From assembly GCA_030737835.1 (NCBI GenBank), contig JAUJYN010000027.1, positions 1,240,001 through 1,304,000 of the forward strand: 64,000 bases of DNA, written 5' to 3'. How positions within the stretch are numbered: position 1 is the stretch's first letter; each line of letters opens with the position of its first letter. The translations under genes and the position numbers were made by a program. This stretch comes from Acorus gramineus. Lineage: Eukaryota; Streptophyta; Magnoliopsida; Acorales; Acoraceae. The notes beneath the pieces are model-generated. The model did no database searches. It was not told the origin of the DNA and saw only the letters and a program-made list of their open reading frames with translations. Of the stretch, positions 51,172 through 63,078 are shown in pieces.

Positions 51172-51331
51172 AGACGGATTGTATATAATCCGTCTCCTGG
51201 AGACGGGTTATATATAACCCGTCTCCAGGAGACGGGTTATATATAACCCGTCTCCAGTGTAAATCCATACCATTTACACTGGAGACGGATTACACTGGAG
51301 ACGGATTATATATAATCCGTCTCCAGTGTAA
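51172..51331. repeat. Cluster of perfect palindromes at the MULE right end
   Basis: Four inverted repeats lie end to end: 51172-51194 (spaced arms); 51197-51228 (32 bp, perfect); 51228-51255 (28 bp, perfect); 51290-51331 (42 bp, perfect). All are built from GGAGACGGRTTATA and its inverse, with ACTGGAGACGGAT also repeated directly at 51278. The last one reaches into the terminal inverted repeat. Confidence 0.95.
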
Positions 51332-51422
51332 AATACCTGCGGGGCTAGTTTTTGCAAATATTCGGGTGGGGGGGCTATTTTTGTAAATATTCATTTTTCC
51401 GGGGCTAAAAATGATAATTTTC
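51312..51422 (-). repeat. Right terminal inverted repeat of the MULE
   Basis: Inverse of 45415-45525, ending AAATGATAATTTTC at 51422. Confidence 0.9.
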
Positions 51423-51758
51423 AGGAAAACGTAAGTTTGCTTTCAAGAATACCTGATGAACAGCAGCCTAATGAAAACAGGTTTAATATAAGGATTATTT
51501 GCATGCACATGTAGTTGTGAACCTTCTACAAGTTGAAAGATTGAGATGAACAACTGACAAAGCTATTACTCGTCATATTCACCAACTGGATGTCAACGGC
51601 TTATTAAGAGGGCAAATATTATATCTATACGACTAAACTTCAATCACATTCCGATTGAAATTATAAAGATGGTATCACTGTATCAAGTATATCATGGAAC
51701 AATACATAATGACCTTCATAAATTGATGCTCTAAATGGTGCGTACATTTGTAGATTAC
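51423..51758. other. Short spacer between the MULE and the GGH 3' end
   Basis: Unique-looking AT-rich sequence; probably includes the GGH 3' UTR. No other feature seen. Confidence 0.4.
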
Positions 51759-54700
51759 TTAACTAGGCTTCTCAGCTGCAGTTGAGAAGATATAAACCTC
51801 GTCGTAACCTTTCCTATAACCAAAGGATAATAGTTAAATTCATTAGCGAATAGCTTTCGGCAAGCCTAATGATGTAAATACTGAAACAAGTGTGTTCAGC
51901 ATCACCACATACTCTTTTGAAGCTGCCATGTTAGTACACTCTTCACACACGAAATGGAAGTTGTAGAACTCAATGAAAGAAGCAAGTCAAAACTTACCCA
52001 GACTTCCCACAATAAGTGGGTTTGTAATTATAAATGAGGTTGTCCAGCACCTTCCGAGCAGGTGGCCTGTTTACGGACTTTCGAGCCTCACTGCATCCAT
52101 ATACATAACAAATATTAGAACTGAAAAAATGGTGTCAGATATAAAGTATTCTAAGATGAGATATGAATCTTTTGGTGGGAGAGTTAAAATTTTGACCCAA
52201 ATCTCTTGGTGGGTAAACTTTGGGGCTAAAAGCTTAAAGTGTCACTTATAGTCCAAACTTTGGCTAATTAAATCGCCCATCTTCTTTATTGTTTATTGAT
52301 ATTGGTGTAGTGCAAGTACTTGCACCTGTTGAACCTTTGTCAAAAGGCATCTGTTTTGATGAGATCTCCAGAAATCCTCTGATCAATTAGATCTTACAAT
52401 TTTTAAATTTTCTAAGGTTAGATCCTTTATCTATTTATAATTATTTGTTATGAACCAGAATATACAACAATAATAACCCTGGGTACACAAGAGGATTGCA
52501 CAAATAGTAGTAGATTACCAATTATTTAGAGGAATATGATTTACAATTAAATCATTGGATACCAAATGTTATGAGGTTAAAATGCCACAGCTGAAGAGCA
52601 AAGACAATAACAAGAGACCAGCTACATTATAGGAGTATCAGGAGAAATTGTGTCCAATCTATGGAACTTCCTGGATGCCAAAGGTAACTACTCTGGGAAT
52701 CACAATGGACAAAGATTCTGAAGTTGTTGAATTGAAACTTTGCTCAAACTTATTCATGTCTAAACTCCAAAGTAGGACCTGCAAGCATTTACACTAAGGG
52801 AAAAAAATTGAGTGCATAAAAATATAATAGCATGGTCAATGAATAACCTGATAAAATAATTAGCCACGTTTTGGGTCACTTGAATTGCATCTTCAGTGTG
52901 AGGAATCGCAGATGACCCCCACTCAAAAGCATTTTTCTGCAGTTAAGCAAGTTTAACATTCTGTGGAATTTAGGATAGTTCGACACAGTTGTGACATAAA
53001 AATCGGTGCTACAAATGTTGCATTCGACCTTTCAATGGAAACTGGATTACTTTGTTTCTTGCACACAATAATTAGACAGAAAAGAACACACTACATGATC
53101 ATGGTAATTCAATGAGGTAGCCATTTGCATGTTGGCCTGGCCAGCCACATTCAAACAAGCCTGAGGTTAACATATAATGTTACAATGGTAATTAGCATAG
53201 GAAAAATGATTGAATGTTATGATCTTAATGCACATGAACAATCTATACCTCTGGATGCCACTGAAAACCAGTCACCGGATACATTTTTGCTTTTACCGTT
53301 GTGATGTAAACCTGTCAATAGAAGACTGTAATAAGAACATTTGGCACAGAGAACCGCAAAAAATGGACATTTTGCAAGGAAAATGAATACGTCATTCCTA
53401 CCTTATCATCTTCATCTACACTTGTAGTCAAAATTTTGAAGAATTTTGACAGCACAGAATTCTCCTCAAATTTCTTTAGTGAAACTCCAAGCTGTCACAA
53501 ATTCTTGAGAATGTTATTATGTAGGATCAAGTTTTGAAATATCAGTGTCAGTGTCCACATTGGAACCCAGCTCCCAAGACATTTTGGTGACACGAGGATC
53601 TTGCTTACATCGGGAAAACAATATTTTTCAAAAAATAAAATAAAATAAAAATAAAGAAACTGAAAATATAATTTGGGTGAAACTTTATACCGTATCAACA
53701 ATGTTAGATGTTCAAAAGTACATATTTTGATATACTTTTTAGAGCTATCTTGGACATTTCCCTATGAAATATATCATTTTCTACATACATATTAGGGAAT
53801 TTTATTTTCAAAGCATAATATGCACAAATAAACTACATTTATACATTCCATGTGCATAATTATATTGGCCATGGAGATTCTAACATCAATCTAAATTTCA
53901 TAGGATACGAAGATAAATTTCTACATGCAGAGGAAAAGAACATGTGGATATTCAATGATGGAACAAACTCCTAAAAATCTAGGGCAATTAAGGAAAGAAT
54001 GAGTCATCACAATCGCCAAAAGAAGAAAGAATCTCCCTCACAAATCAGCATATTTGATCAATCAAATCAGCCTTAAATCTCCATCAAAACAGCATGCACA
54101 ATTCTACCAAAACAACAGGATTTGAAAAATCCTGGGCAGCTGTCCGGCCATAAAAGCTCCAGCCAATCCAGCCCCTATAACTCTATAAAAAGGGGCCTGT
54201 AGAGAGAGAGGGCAAATCGATTTCCAGCTGAGCAGAATTTTAGTTTTCCATTCTCTTGTTCTTTCTTTTCTGTTTTAAGTTTTCAGTTTGTGTTTCAGTC
54301 TGTATTGCTTTGGTATTAGACATAGATGCTATTGTATTTTGTTTATGCTTAATCAATAAAAAGTTCTTCTTTCTTTGATTTTTCATGGAATCTTTTTATT
54401 GTTATTCTAGAATATCACCAACCATGGTAGGCTATAGAATCCTCCCATCAAGGAGAGGATTCCACCCTATGAGTATGAGTGATTAGTTCTTTTATTTGTG
54501 CATCTTATATTATTCTTATTTATGCTTAATGATTATATAGTTTCTTCAACTCAGATTTCTCATGATTATGGGTATTTTAAGATCTTTCATCGTTTTACTT
54601 AGATGAGACATGATTGATACTTTATAAACTCTATTTTCAAATTGAGTAGAAGTGAACTACTTTCTTTGAAATATTTTGTTTTCATTGGTTGAATACCTTA

Positions 54701-57700
54701 ACTGTCAAGGAAGAGGGTCTTTACTATAAGAACCGTCCTTGATCTAGTAATTAATGGTGTATCAACTAATGAAATTTTAAAAAAGAACTTTAAATCTATA
54801 TTCTCCATGTGAGCAAGTAAAATCTCTTGACTCATGTGAAGTAAGGGAAATATAAGTGCAATAGAAAGATTTAATCAATCATACTTGTGGGGTGGTTTCC
54901 AATCCTTGGTGGCTCTACTTTTCCGTATCTTGATTCAAATTAGAATTTTATTTTATCTTTTAAAGTAGTTTCCTTAGATCAATCCTCAAAATTCTTGTTT
55001 TAAAATCTTTTTGTTGGGAATTGATATCTTTTACAATTACTTGTTTGCTTCCATAGTCTTCTTGTGGGATCGACCTCTTACTCCCACTTTCTACCAAAAA
55101 GAGGTAAGAGAGTTATAAATTTCTTTTGTTGGTAAAGACTAAATCTTAACGACAATCTAAACTAACAAACAACATGTTACATGCTAGTGACATGAGGTAA
55201 GGAAAATCAGTGACGCCCACTTTTTGCGGCCAACTTGCGTGGGCCAGTATCTCTGTGGAAGCATCCTGATATCTAAAATGTTGTGTAGTATGTAATTTAA
55301 GACTGGTCATATTAATTGAATTTTAAAGTCCACATAGAAGCATATACCTTTTTTTTTATTATTGAAATGAACTATGAGATGGATGAACTCAGTTCACAAA
55401 CTTAATATTTAAGAAACAATTAAAGTTGAGGTGCATCTGTCATCTATTCCGTGTATCAGCAATAAAAAAATTCCAGAAATAAAAACTAATAGTTGCTCAA
55501 ATATGTAGAATTCAAAGATTATTCCAAGGTTCAATGCATGAAAAGCCCAAATGACATCAACATATTTTATGGGGGCATAGATTCCTAACTCAGTGGTTGA
55601 CAAGAGAATTTATAATCAAGAGGTCATGGTTTTAGTCCCAACATTTACCTACCAATTAGGAAACATATTGATTTTGGCTTACAACTATGTGGAGTTTCAG
55701 ATGCAAGGGATCAATGAAACAAACTGAGAGCAAGAATAGTACAGTTCCAATAACGGATAAAATTTTATATTCAACATTAATAGGAAGTTTCATCAATATG
55801 TTCTAGCATAAGATTTTGTTACAGTTTCATGACACATTGGACATCAGAATGTAATCATCAAAAACCAGATCACATAGTACTGATTTAAAAATATCATGTA
55901 GGGTGTGTTTGAATGTGGGTTTGGGAATTAGCTTTCCTTCAAAAGCTAAGTTTAAAAACTGAGTTTGTAAGAAGCTGACTCTCCATAAATTAGGAAAAAG
56001 CTAGTTTTTTTACACTTATTTGTAAAAATGTGTTTGCAGTTTTTAATTAAGCTAGAACTTTTTTTCCTGTTTGAAAACGGTAGGGGTGCAACTTGGGCGG
56101 GTTGAACCCGACCCAACCCGACTTATGGGCGGGTTCGGGTTGAGTTTTTTGACCATTGGGTTCAACCCGACCAGAACACGAACAAACCCGAATCCAATTC
56201 GGGCCGGGTTCGGGTTGGGGGGTCGGGTTGAACCCGAACCCGACAATTTTTTTAAAAAGATGGGTGTTGTGCCATAACATGATAACAACACTCATGGACC
56301 AAACCCAATTATAACCATTGGATGTGTAGTGTGGGATCATCCTAACCATTCATCACTTTAAACCCTAACCCTCCGTATGGCATGGAACATAAGGCAAGAA
56401 TAATGAAGAATAGATGAGAATAGCTAAAAAAAGTTGTTTGTTTTGATAGAATAAACCCCGATAGTTATGTCTGGATAAGCTAGAATAAGGCTTGATAACT
56501 ATTCTAAGGAAATTGTGGAATTGCTTATCAAGGCTTATCTATGCCAATGGATAAAAATACCCTTCTCTGTCATTTTAAAAATTTTATCTCACCTAACAGA
56601 CTCACACAGATTTCAAAAACTGTCACATCTATCAAATCAATCATATATCTCTCACACTATTCCCAGGGGGTATAATTGTCATTTAAAAAATCATAAACTC
56701 TTATTCATCCCTTATCAACCATTTATCATCACTTTATCCAAGATGAACCAAACAAAAAAAAAAATCATTTTTACGTTTCCCAATGAGAATAACAAAAAAG
56801 ACAACCAAACAAAAAATTGTTTATTCAGCCTAGATTGTTATTTATCCCAGTATAGCTATCAAAAGCAAATAACCTAATTTCACACCCATACGAGGGGTAA
56901 AAGATTTCTTCTTTTCTTTCCCATTCTCATATCTTGCCATCACATTTATTTGAGAAAAAAGATCAGATGAGCACCAACACGAAGATGTCCACCGTCTCTC
57001 TATAATGCCGTCTGATCATGCCGTCCAACTGCCCCATCGTGTGATCGATTGGTTTCTTGTTTTACCTTTTCTTTCATTTTTAGTACTCCGGATTAGGCCT
57101 GTCAAACGGACGGATACGGATTAGATAGGCCCATATCCGTATCCGAATTGGATATCCGAAAAAATATCCGTATCCGATATCCGACGGATATTCCAAAACC
57201 CATATCCGTATCCGATCCGAAAATCCGGATACGGATTCGGATAATATCCGAAATATCCGAATCAGATTAAAATATAAAAAATTTATAAAATCTTAAGTCC
57301 TAACATGGTTAAATAGGTATCCATCAAAGACATAAAAACATAAATCCTAATATAGTTAAACAAGTATCCAACATGGTTAAATAGGTTTGTGTTTTGCCCT
57401 AGATCATAAGCCATTAAATTTTCATCTAAGGGTTGAAACTAATTCTAACATACATAAATAAAATAACAGTTCGGATACAGATATTGTTCGGATCGGATAT
57501 AGGCTATATCTAATCCGATTCAAAAAATTTCGGATACGGATTATTTGGTTCGGATACGGATACGGATTTTCAGATATCGGATATTTTCTGTGTTTTCGGA
57601 TACGGATTTGGATCGGATACGGATATTTTTTTGAATAATTGACAGGCTTACTCCGGATGTTGTATTTTGGGGATTGTGGGTGTTAATGAATTTGTTTGAT

Positions 57701-60026
57701 TTGGATTGCATGCAATCTGGTTGGGGTTTCGACTTATTTGATGCTAGATCCTTGATGTTTCTTAGGTAGTCTCTTGTGGGGTTTTGATTTGGTGGTTTTT
57801 TTTTATGATAGAGAACATTGGATGAATTTTGATTTGGTTTTGGGATTTTTTGATACTCATTTGTAGTCTCTTGTGCATTGTTTACTAAACATTTTTTTTT
57901 TTTTTATCTTTTAAGGGTTAAACCTGAACCCGGGCTCAACTTGAACCCGTGGGTTGAGGTCGGGTTCGGGCTCGGGTTGCTCCCTTCAGGTTCAGCTCGG
58001 GTTGGGCTCTACATGTTGGTGGCTTGATTGTCGTTAAAATCTCGTCTTCGCCAACAAAAATATAAAACCCTTACCTAGGTAGAAAGTGGTAGCAAGGGGT
58101 CGAATCCACAGGGAGGCTATTGAAGCAAACGAATAAAAGTACAAGATTATCAATATTTGACAAAAAGGTTTAAAAAATATTAATTGTATAAATATTGTCA
58201 ATTTGTGCAAAATATGCTTTGAATATAAAGAATAGAAACTTCCCTAATATGCATGTATATATGAATAATTACATAGGGAAATGTTCCAAAACAACTCTTA
58301 AAAGCATATAAAAATATGTTCTTTTGAATATCTAACACTACACATCACGGGTTGGGTTTGGACTGATCTTCAACCCGACCCAGCCCGCCCGAGTTGCACC
58401 CCTAGAAAACGGGCTTAGAGAAATCAGATTCCTACAAAGTCATAATATTCCCAAACCCACATCCAAATGCCTCCGTAGAAGATGTAATGATGTGAATCTA
58501 TTATCGTCTTTACATAGGAAAGAGCCTTTTGGAAAGGATAGGAAATTAGTAATTCAAATATCTTATCTGAATATAATTAGAAACTGATTGTTAAGATATT
58601 AAACACATGATTGCTGCTCAACATCTGCAGATCCAGAAATAAAGATAAAAACTCATGTTCCACAAGATGATTTGTGCATAGAAATCATAATATATTTAGT
58701 AGTTAGAACATAGTTTCCAAAATGATCGATAACTATAACAATTGAGAGGGGGGGTGTAAATCGCAAATATTGGGCAAAATATCAAGGTTCTCAATTTTTT
58801 TTTTATTTCCGATGACATTTATCATCGATATATAAAAAAAAATTGGATATATCGACAGCCAAATTATAACATGATATAATTTGTCTACAAATCTAACCGT
58901 CACTATCATAACTACCACTGACTTGAAAGAATCTCTAGCTCAATATCTCGAACCCAACAGTAAACAACGGGGTGAGCTATAAAGCCCAACGAGTAGAGTT
59001 ATGTCACCATTACTGGGTCGAATTGGCTAACTCGAACTCATTCAATGTTTTTTAGAATAAGGGTAGCTATTGGATCTAATGGTGTACACCAACACCCCCC
59101 CCCCCCCAGCCACCTTTTTTATTTAATTTTAGTCCCTTCATAAACTAATAAAAAAACCCTTAACCTCTCTAATACTGTATTTGAAGTTTTTCAAACTTTT
59201 TATCCATAAATATTGTATTTCAAGTTTTTAAATTTCATATCATATTATATTCCCTATAAAAATTACAAAAAATTTTCATCAATAAATATCAATATCTACG
59301 TATTCTCAATAATTGTTTTACATTTTTTTCCTATTTTTTCTGATTTTTTGGGATTTTTTTTTTTTTTTTCCATTCTTAACCATTTAAAACAAACAAATCG
59401 ACATATGGGTAATATCAATATTTAAAAAACATTGAGTTGGATTGAGTCATGTAAATGAACACTAAAACATTGAGCAAACTTAACAGAAATTGTTCATCGT
59501 ATATATCAACAAAAAAATTTGATGCATGTTTTACTGTTTAATAGATGACAATAAAAGTTTGTACGTGGAGGATGCTTGTGAAACTTACATGATGGTTCTG
59601 CATGGCAAGACACTCTCTGCTCAATTTTGTAAGCAGTTCTGGAGAAAATCTACACAAGCAATGGTGGGTTGACTTATTGACAGTCACGCATAAGAATGGA
59701 GCTTTTCCCTCAAATAGGAGTCATACAATGATGCTGTACATCTTTTTTTCTTTGTATATCAATCCTTTTGTTGTTACTTAACTTAGCATGTGGGGTATAG
59801 CTCATCTTTATATATAAGCTTCTAGGTTAACAGTAAACTAGATCATTAATTGCAGGCAATAGCTTCATTATCTATTTGAATAGATGAAAATGTATGGGCC
59901 AACAACAGCAAAAAACTGCAGACATATGTACCTCTGGAATACAGTTCCTTGAATATTTGCATCTTCTACAAAGTGAAGGGTGGATGGTTGATTAGTAGCA
60001 CTAAATGATTCAAGAATGTTTTCATC
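51759..60026 (-). CDS. GGH: Gamma-glutamyl hydrolase (folylpolyglutamate hydrolase), last seven exons
   Basis: Peptidase C26 enzyme that trims glutamate tails from folates, in plants mainly in the vacuole. Exons in gene order: 60026-59932, 59649-59589, 53491-53402, 53311-53249, 52936-52848, 52090-51998, 51813-51759 (TAA). All borders are GT/AG and phases join without a break to 181 residues. Family signatures: ENILESFSATNQPSTLHF, FSPELLTKLSRECLAMQNH, FFKILTTSVDEDDK, YPVTGFQWHPE (catalytic His), NAFEWGSSAIPHTEDAIQVT, and NLIYNYKPTYCGKSGKGYDE. The N-terminal half with signal peptide and the catalytic Cys (CLGFE block) is not in the window and should lie beyond 64000. Transposons sit only in introns. 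The gene looks functional. Confidence 0.93.
53940..55160 (+). mobile_element. LTR-retrotransposon LTR relic in a GGH intron
   Basis: Promoter-like words CCAATCC and CTATAAAAAGGGG near 54155-54197, then a T-rich leader and AATCAATAAAA near 54351. It ends in a block (CTTGTGGGATCGACCTCTTA to TAACGACAATC, 55055-55156) that is the typical tail of a plant LTR. A related tail occurs inverted at 58030-58110. Ends are approximate and no internal region is seen, so it is a solo LTR or a fragment. Confidence 0.5.
56081..58404. mobile_element. Non-autonomous hAT element, 2.3 kb
   Basis: Ends TAGGGGTGCAACTTGGGCGG and, inverted, TAGGGGTGCAACTCGGGCGG: 21 bp with one mismatch. A perfect 8-bp target duplication GAAAACGG flanks it (56073-56080 and 58405-58412). 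Both subterminal zones are packed with GGGTTGAACCCGACC-type inverted words (56090-56250, 57915-58010, 58345-58395). No transposase is coded; open stretches rich in N, P, T and R at 56071-56349 are products of the repeats. It carries a smaller MITE (57094-57650) and an LTR-tail-like piece (58030-58110). Confidence 0.92.
57094..57650. mobile_element. hAT-type MITE, 557 bp, inside the larger hAT
   Basis: Ends TAGGCCTGTCAA and, inverted, TAAGCCTGTCAA. Perfect 8-bp target duplication CTCCGGAT at 57086-57093 and 57651-57658. The inside has many GGATACGGAT and ATCCGTATCC words near both ends, able to pair. It is a sister of the MITE at 12961-13431. Confidence 0.92.
58475..59588. other. GGH intron sequence with a faint LTR-like remnant
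   Basis: The stretch 58955-58995 (ACGGGGTGAGCTATAAAGCC and AACGAGTAG) resembles GAGGGGTGAGCTACAAGCTCAGTGAG of the long LTRs near 6318. This hints at a decayed related LTR at about 58740-59060. The rest is AT-rich intron with a T-run at 59357-59369. Confidence 0.3.
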
Positions 60027-61029
60027 CTATAAAATTCAAAAGTACAATGATTAATCATAAATGGAGAAATAAATAGCAAACCGAGTTTTGATTAAGTCGG
60101 TAAACACCTCCCACCTCCTTGAAAGAGATTAAGGATTAAATCCTGGGGAGCACCATTCTTCAAAGAAAAAAAAGGAGAAATAAACTATGGACAAGTAGAA
60201 AATTTGGATGTCAGTCGTTTATAACGCACAAATAAATCAATTAAGTTGGACTCTTACCGTATACTAATTGATTATGGAAACTCATGTTAATAAAAAGATT
60301 TTACAAGTTCAAGCCTTCAATTGACAATTGTGGAGACAGAAAGAGAAATGCATTCAAAATATTAATGGGGATACAGCATGGCTGGTTAGCCAATGTCTTA
60401 TCATAATATCAAATGAAAAGTCTTAACTATTCTTAGATAATTTTCTCCCAACGGAATTTTGTATTTAGAATTTACACGACATTTATTATGAACAATTGAG
60501 ATTAAACAAACAAATATATAGGATATAATTAAAATAACATACAAAGATAGGCAGATATCTAGTCTAATTGTTTTGATTGAAAAAACTGTCCTAACTAAAA
60601 AAACGAACCATTTCAATATCTCATTCATTTACTCATAACAGAGAAAATCAAAATATTTATTTAAAAAATATTGTTCAATCAATTTTAATAGTCATATATT
60701 GATTTTCTTTTTCTTTTTTTTTACTATTCAACAAGCCACAAAAAAATAGATGGAGTAATATCATACAAAAGTAGTAGCTCGATGGTAGATTTGTTCCCCC
60801 TTCCCCCAACCCCTTTGCATTCTAACATTATACTTTTCTTAAAAATATAATAATATCATTTCATATTCACTTTTAGAAAAAAAATGCATGAATAATAATA
60901 GAATTATCATTAATAAAATTGTCATCTTAAAACATATATGTCTAATTAAGTGTCACCCAGGCACGCCTAAGCACAACTAGGCTGCTATGCGCATAGCCAC
61001 CTCCTCGGCTCACCTGGCCGCCTAAACAA
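60027..61029. other. AT-rich sequence, probably GGH intron
   Basis: No exon of the upstream GGH part found. A short C- and G-rich patch at 60950-61025 with CACGCCTAAGC and CCTGGCCGCCTAA words resembles worn ends of small dispersed elements. Confidence 0.35.
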
Positions 61030-62059
61030 CTATGATTCTTGTACCCTCTGGTGCTTTATGAAAATAAGAAGTGAGTCACTATATACCTTAAGTCTTTTTA
61101 TTATGGGATGAATGGCAAGCTTTAGGCCAACAATGATGGAAGATTCCACCAACTGATCGATCCTAGGAAGGGAGAAGCTGTCAGAATAGATTGAGATCTG
61201 TAAAATCCACATAGACCCTCCATCTCTTATTGTTCTTCCCAACCATGATGATGTTCGCCAGCCGGGTTGGGAACTGAATTTTTGAACTTCTTCTTTCACT
61301 GCTTTGGCATGCACTTGTGACCGCCTTCGCTGCTGCTTCTTATTAGGTTTGCACCCAAGGGTCACACAGTATGTGGGATGCCACATTCGAATTTATATCT
61401 GACATATAAAATAGATGTTCAGTCAAAAAAATCCAAATTTTCCCTAAGGAAGGATACAATCTACTCCTTTTCTTCTAGAAAAAGTAAGGTTATGGTCAAG
61501 AAGAAATTTTCAGGCTGATCCGGTTCTATAATGAGAGATCCTCAATGACTTTTTCCTGTCGTGTTGTCGAGCTTCTTCTATCCATGGCCAATCATTCTTC
61601 AGCATCTTTCTAACTCCAATTAACAGATTATGATTATGCTCAACAGGATCTTGGAAATTCATTACCTTGGTATTGTAACTTCCCTGGGAGTTGTTTGTTA
61701 TTGCCAACTCCAGTTTCATTTCAACCATACCACTTGGGCCTGGGAAAACAGAGCCTCTGCTAGTAAGTTGATGGCATGGCTTTCATTGTCACGATCCAAG
61801 TCCTACCCATAATAGTATTGTATGACGATCTGATATGCACGACTATGGAATTAGCGAAAATCATTTTATTTGCTACCCAAACAGGGAAGCAGATCTTGCC
61901 GACCAGCATAGCTTGATTTTTATCCAACAAACTAGCAGTCCTCAAGCAGATTATATATCCGTTGGCTTGAAACCCATCCACAGGAAAGGTGTTAGAAACA
62001 GGACATTCACCAAACTGCCTATATTTATGATCCTTTTCATGTAATATCCGGTTACCCAA
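61030..62059 (-). mobile_element. Ty3/gypsy pol relic (protease to reverse-transcriptase region)
   Basis: Two minus-strand blocks in the expected order. SSYNTIMGRTWI and KAMPSTY near 61765-61850 match the linker after the protease of Tat/Retand-type elements. KAVKEEVQKF and FSLPRIDQLVESS near 61145-61300 match the start of the reverse transcriptase. It is a fragment without LTRs, old and broken many times. It probably lies within the GGH intron. Confidence 0.6.
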
Positions 62060-62775
62060 AGTGTGATAACCAGAAGAGCCTCACATCAGATACATCCGTT
62101 CCGCAGATCTTGATCAGAGAAAGAGATATTGTTCAACAAATTGCCATATTTAGAGATGCTCACCACATATCAGCACTCTAATCAATCTGATTAATCCTTA
62201 TACAAGGTGAAATTTTCCAATAATTTAGTGAAGGCTCATAATACACCCACCGGAATGACTGAAAAAATCCAAACTGGAGAGAGTGGCACGTAGGTATATA
62301 ACTTCATAATCCAAACTTTAGATTTTGGAAATTCTACTAGTCGTTTCGCGATCAATAGATGAAATCATTATTTGAATATTCTCAATCACAAAACATAATT
62401 CCCGATGAGTGCGTGCCTCTTGGTGATTACATCACACAAGGAGGAAGTCATTATTCACTCCCTGCAAAATACCATTCTTGCAAAAAGGTTCACAAGAATT
62501 AAAAACGAAAGATCAAATTGGGCTTTCCATACCAGATTCCCACAGACAGCGACAATATTGAAACTTGAATTTGCTAATGCCTAGATCCAGGATGGATCCG
62601 GAATGGAATCCATAAAGAATGTGAGAGTGGAGGAAGACCAGCCAATAAAGCCTCAATTGGAGCACATCTGAAAAGATCTTGTCCAACTCATAGAAAATGA
62701 GATAAAGAGAGTAAGTGAAGAAGATCCAGCGATAAATCACTGGAGAATTTGTTGAGTCACCGAAGAAGACACCAA

Positions 62776-63078
62776 GGGCTGGTTTGGCAAGGGGATAAGT
62801 GTTGGGCTAAGAGGTAATTATGGGGATAAGTGAGTGGGAGAATAACTTGTCTCCGTTTGGTATAAAAAATAATTGGGGTAAACTGCGGACAGTGGTCTCG
62901 ATTTTGAAATGAAAATGAAGATATTTTGTTTCACCTAAAGACTGAAATATCATTCATTTATCCCCAACTTTTAACCCAATTTTGACAAATGTAAATATGA
63001 ACAAAATCGATAGATTTTTTATCCCCTAAAATTAGGACTACTTATCCTCAAAACCTTATTCCTTTGCTAAACTAGCCT
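62776..63078. mobile_element. MITE, about 300 bp
   Basis: Left end GGGCTGGTTTGGCAAGGGGA and right end, inverted, AGGCTAGTTTAGCAAAGGAA, followed on both by ATAAG. ACCAA flanks both sides (62771-62775 and 63079-63083). No coding sequence. The superfamily is uncertain from a 5-bp duplication. Confidence 0.65.

Larger units (their letters stand above)
45415..51422 (+). mobile_element. Mutator-like element (MULE), 6.0 kb, with transposase and PMD gene
   Basis: Terminal inverted repeats of about 110 bp: 45415-45525 and, inverted, 51312-51422. They are nearly identical (AAATTATCATTTTTAGCCCC at the outside, CTGGAGACGGATTAT at the inside). Flanks AGAGAAAAG and AGGAAAACG agree at 6 of 9 bases, compatible with a worn 9-bp Mutator target duplication but not proof. 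The inside holds a mudrA-type transposase gene (46054-48671) and a plant mobile domain gene (48700-50867), both on plus. A palindrome cluster lies at the right end. The near-identity of the long repeats implies fairly recent movement, though both genes carry frame changes. Confidence 0.92.
55901..58474. mobile_element. MITE with inverted ends, interrupted by a hAT element
   Basis: Left end GGGTGTGTTTGAATGTGGGT (55901) and right end, read inverted, GGAGGCATTTGGATGTGGGT (58474) match over at least 30 bp. Flanking GTA on both sides is compatible with a 3-bp target site of a PIF/Tourist type. Without the hAT at 56081-58404 (and one target copy) the MITE is about 240 bp. No coding sequence. Confidence 0.75.

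Noticed and set aside
45406-51431. A firm 9-bp target duplication for the MULE
   Set aside because: The flanks agree at only 6 of 9 bases, so the element is called on its inverted repeats and genes.
56047-56349. Overlapping open frames rich in Asn, Pro, Thr and Arg
   Set aside because: They are translations of the GGGTTGAACCCGACC-type repeats at the end of the hAT element.
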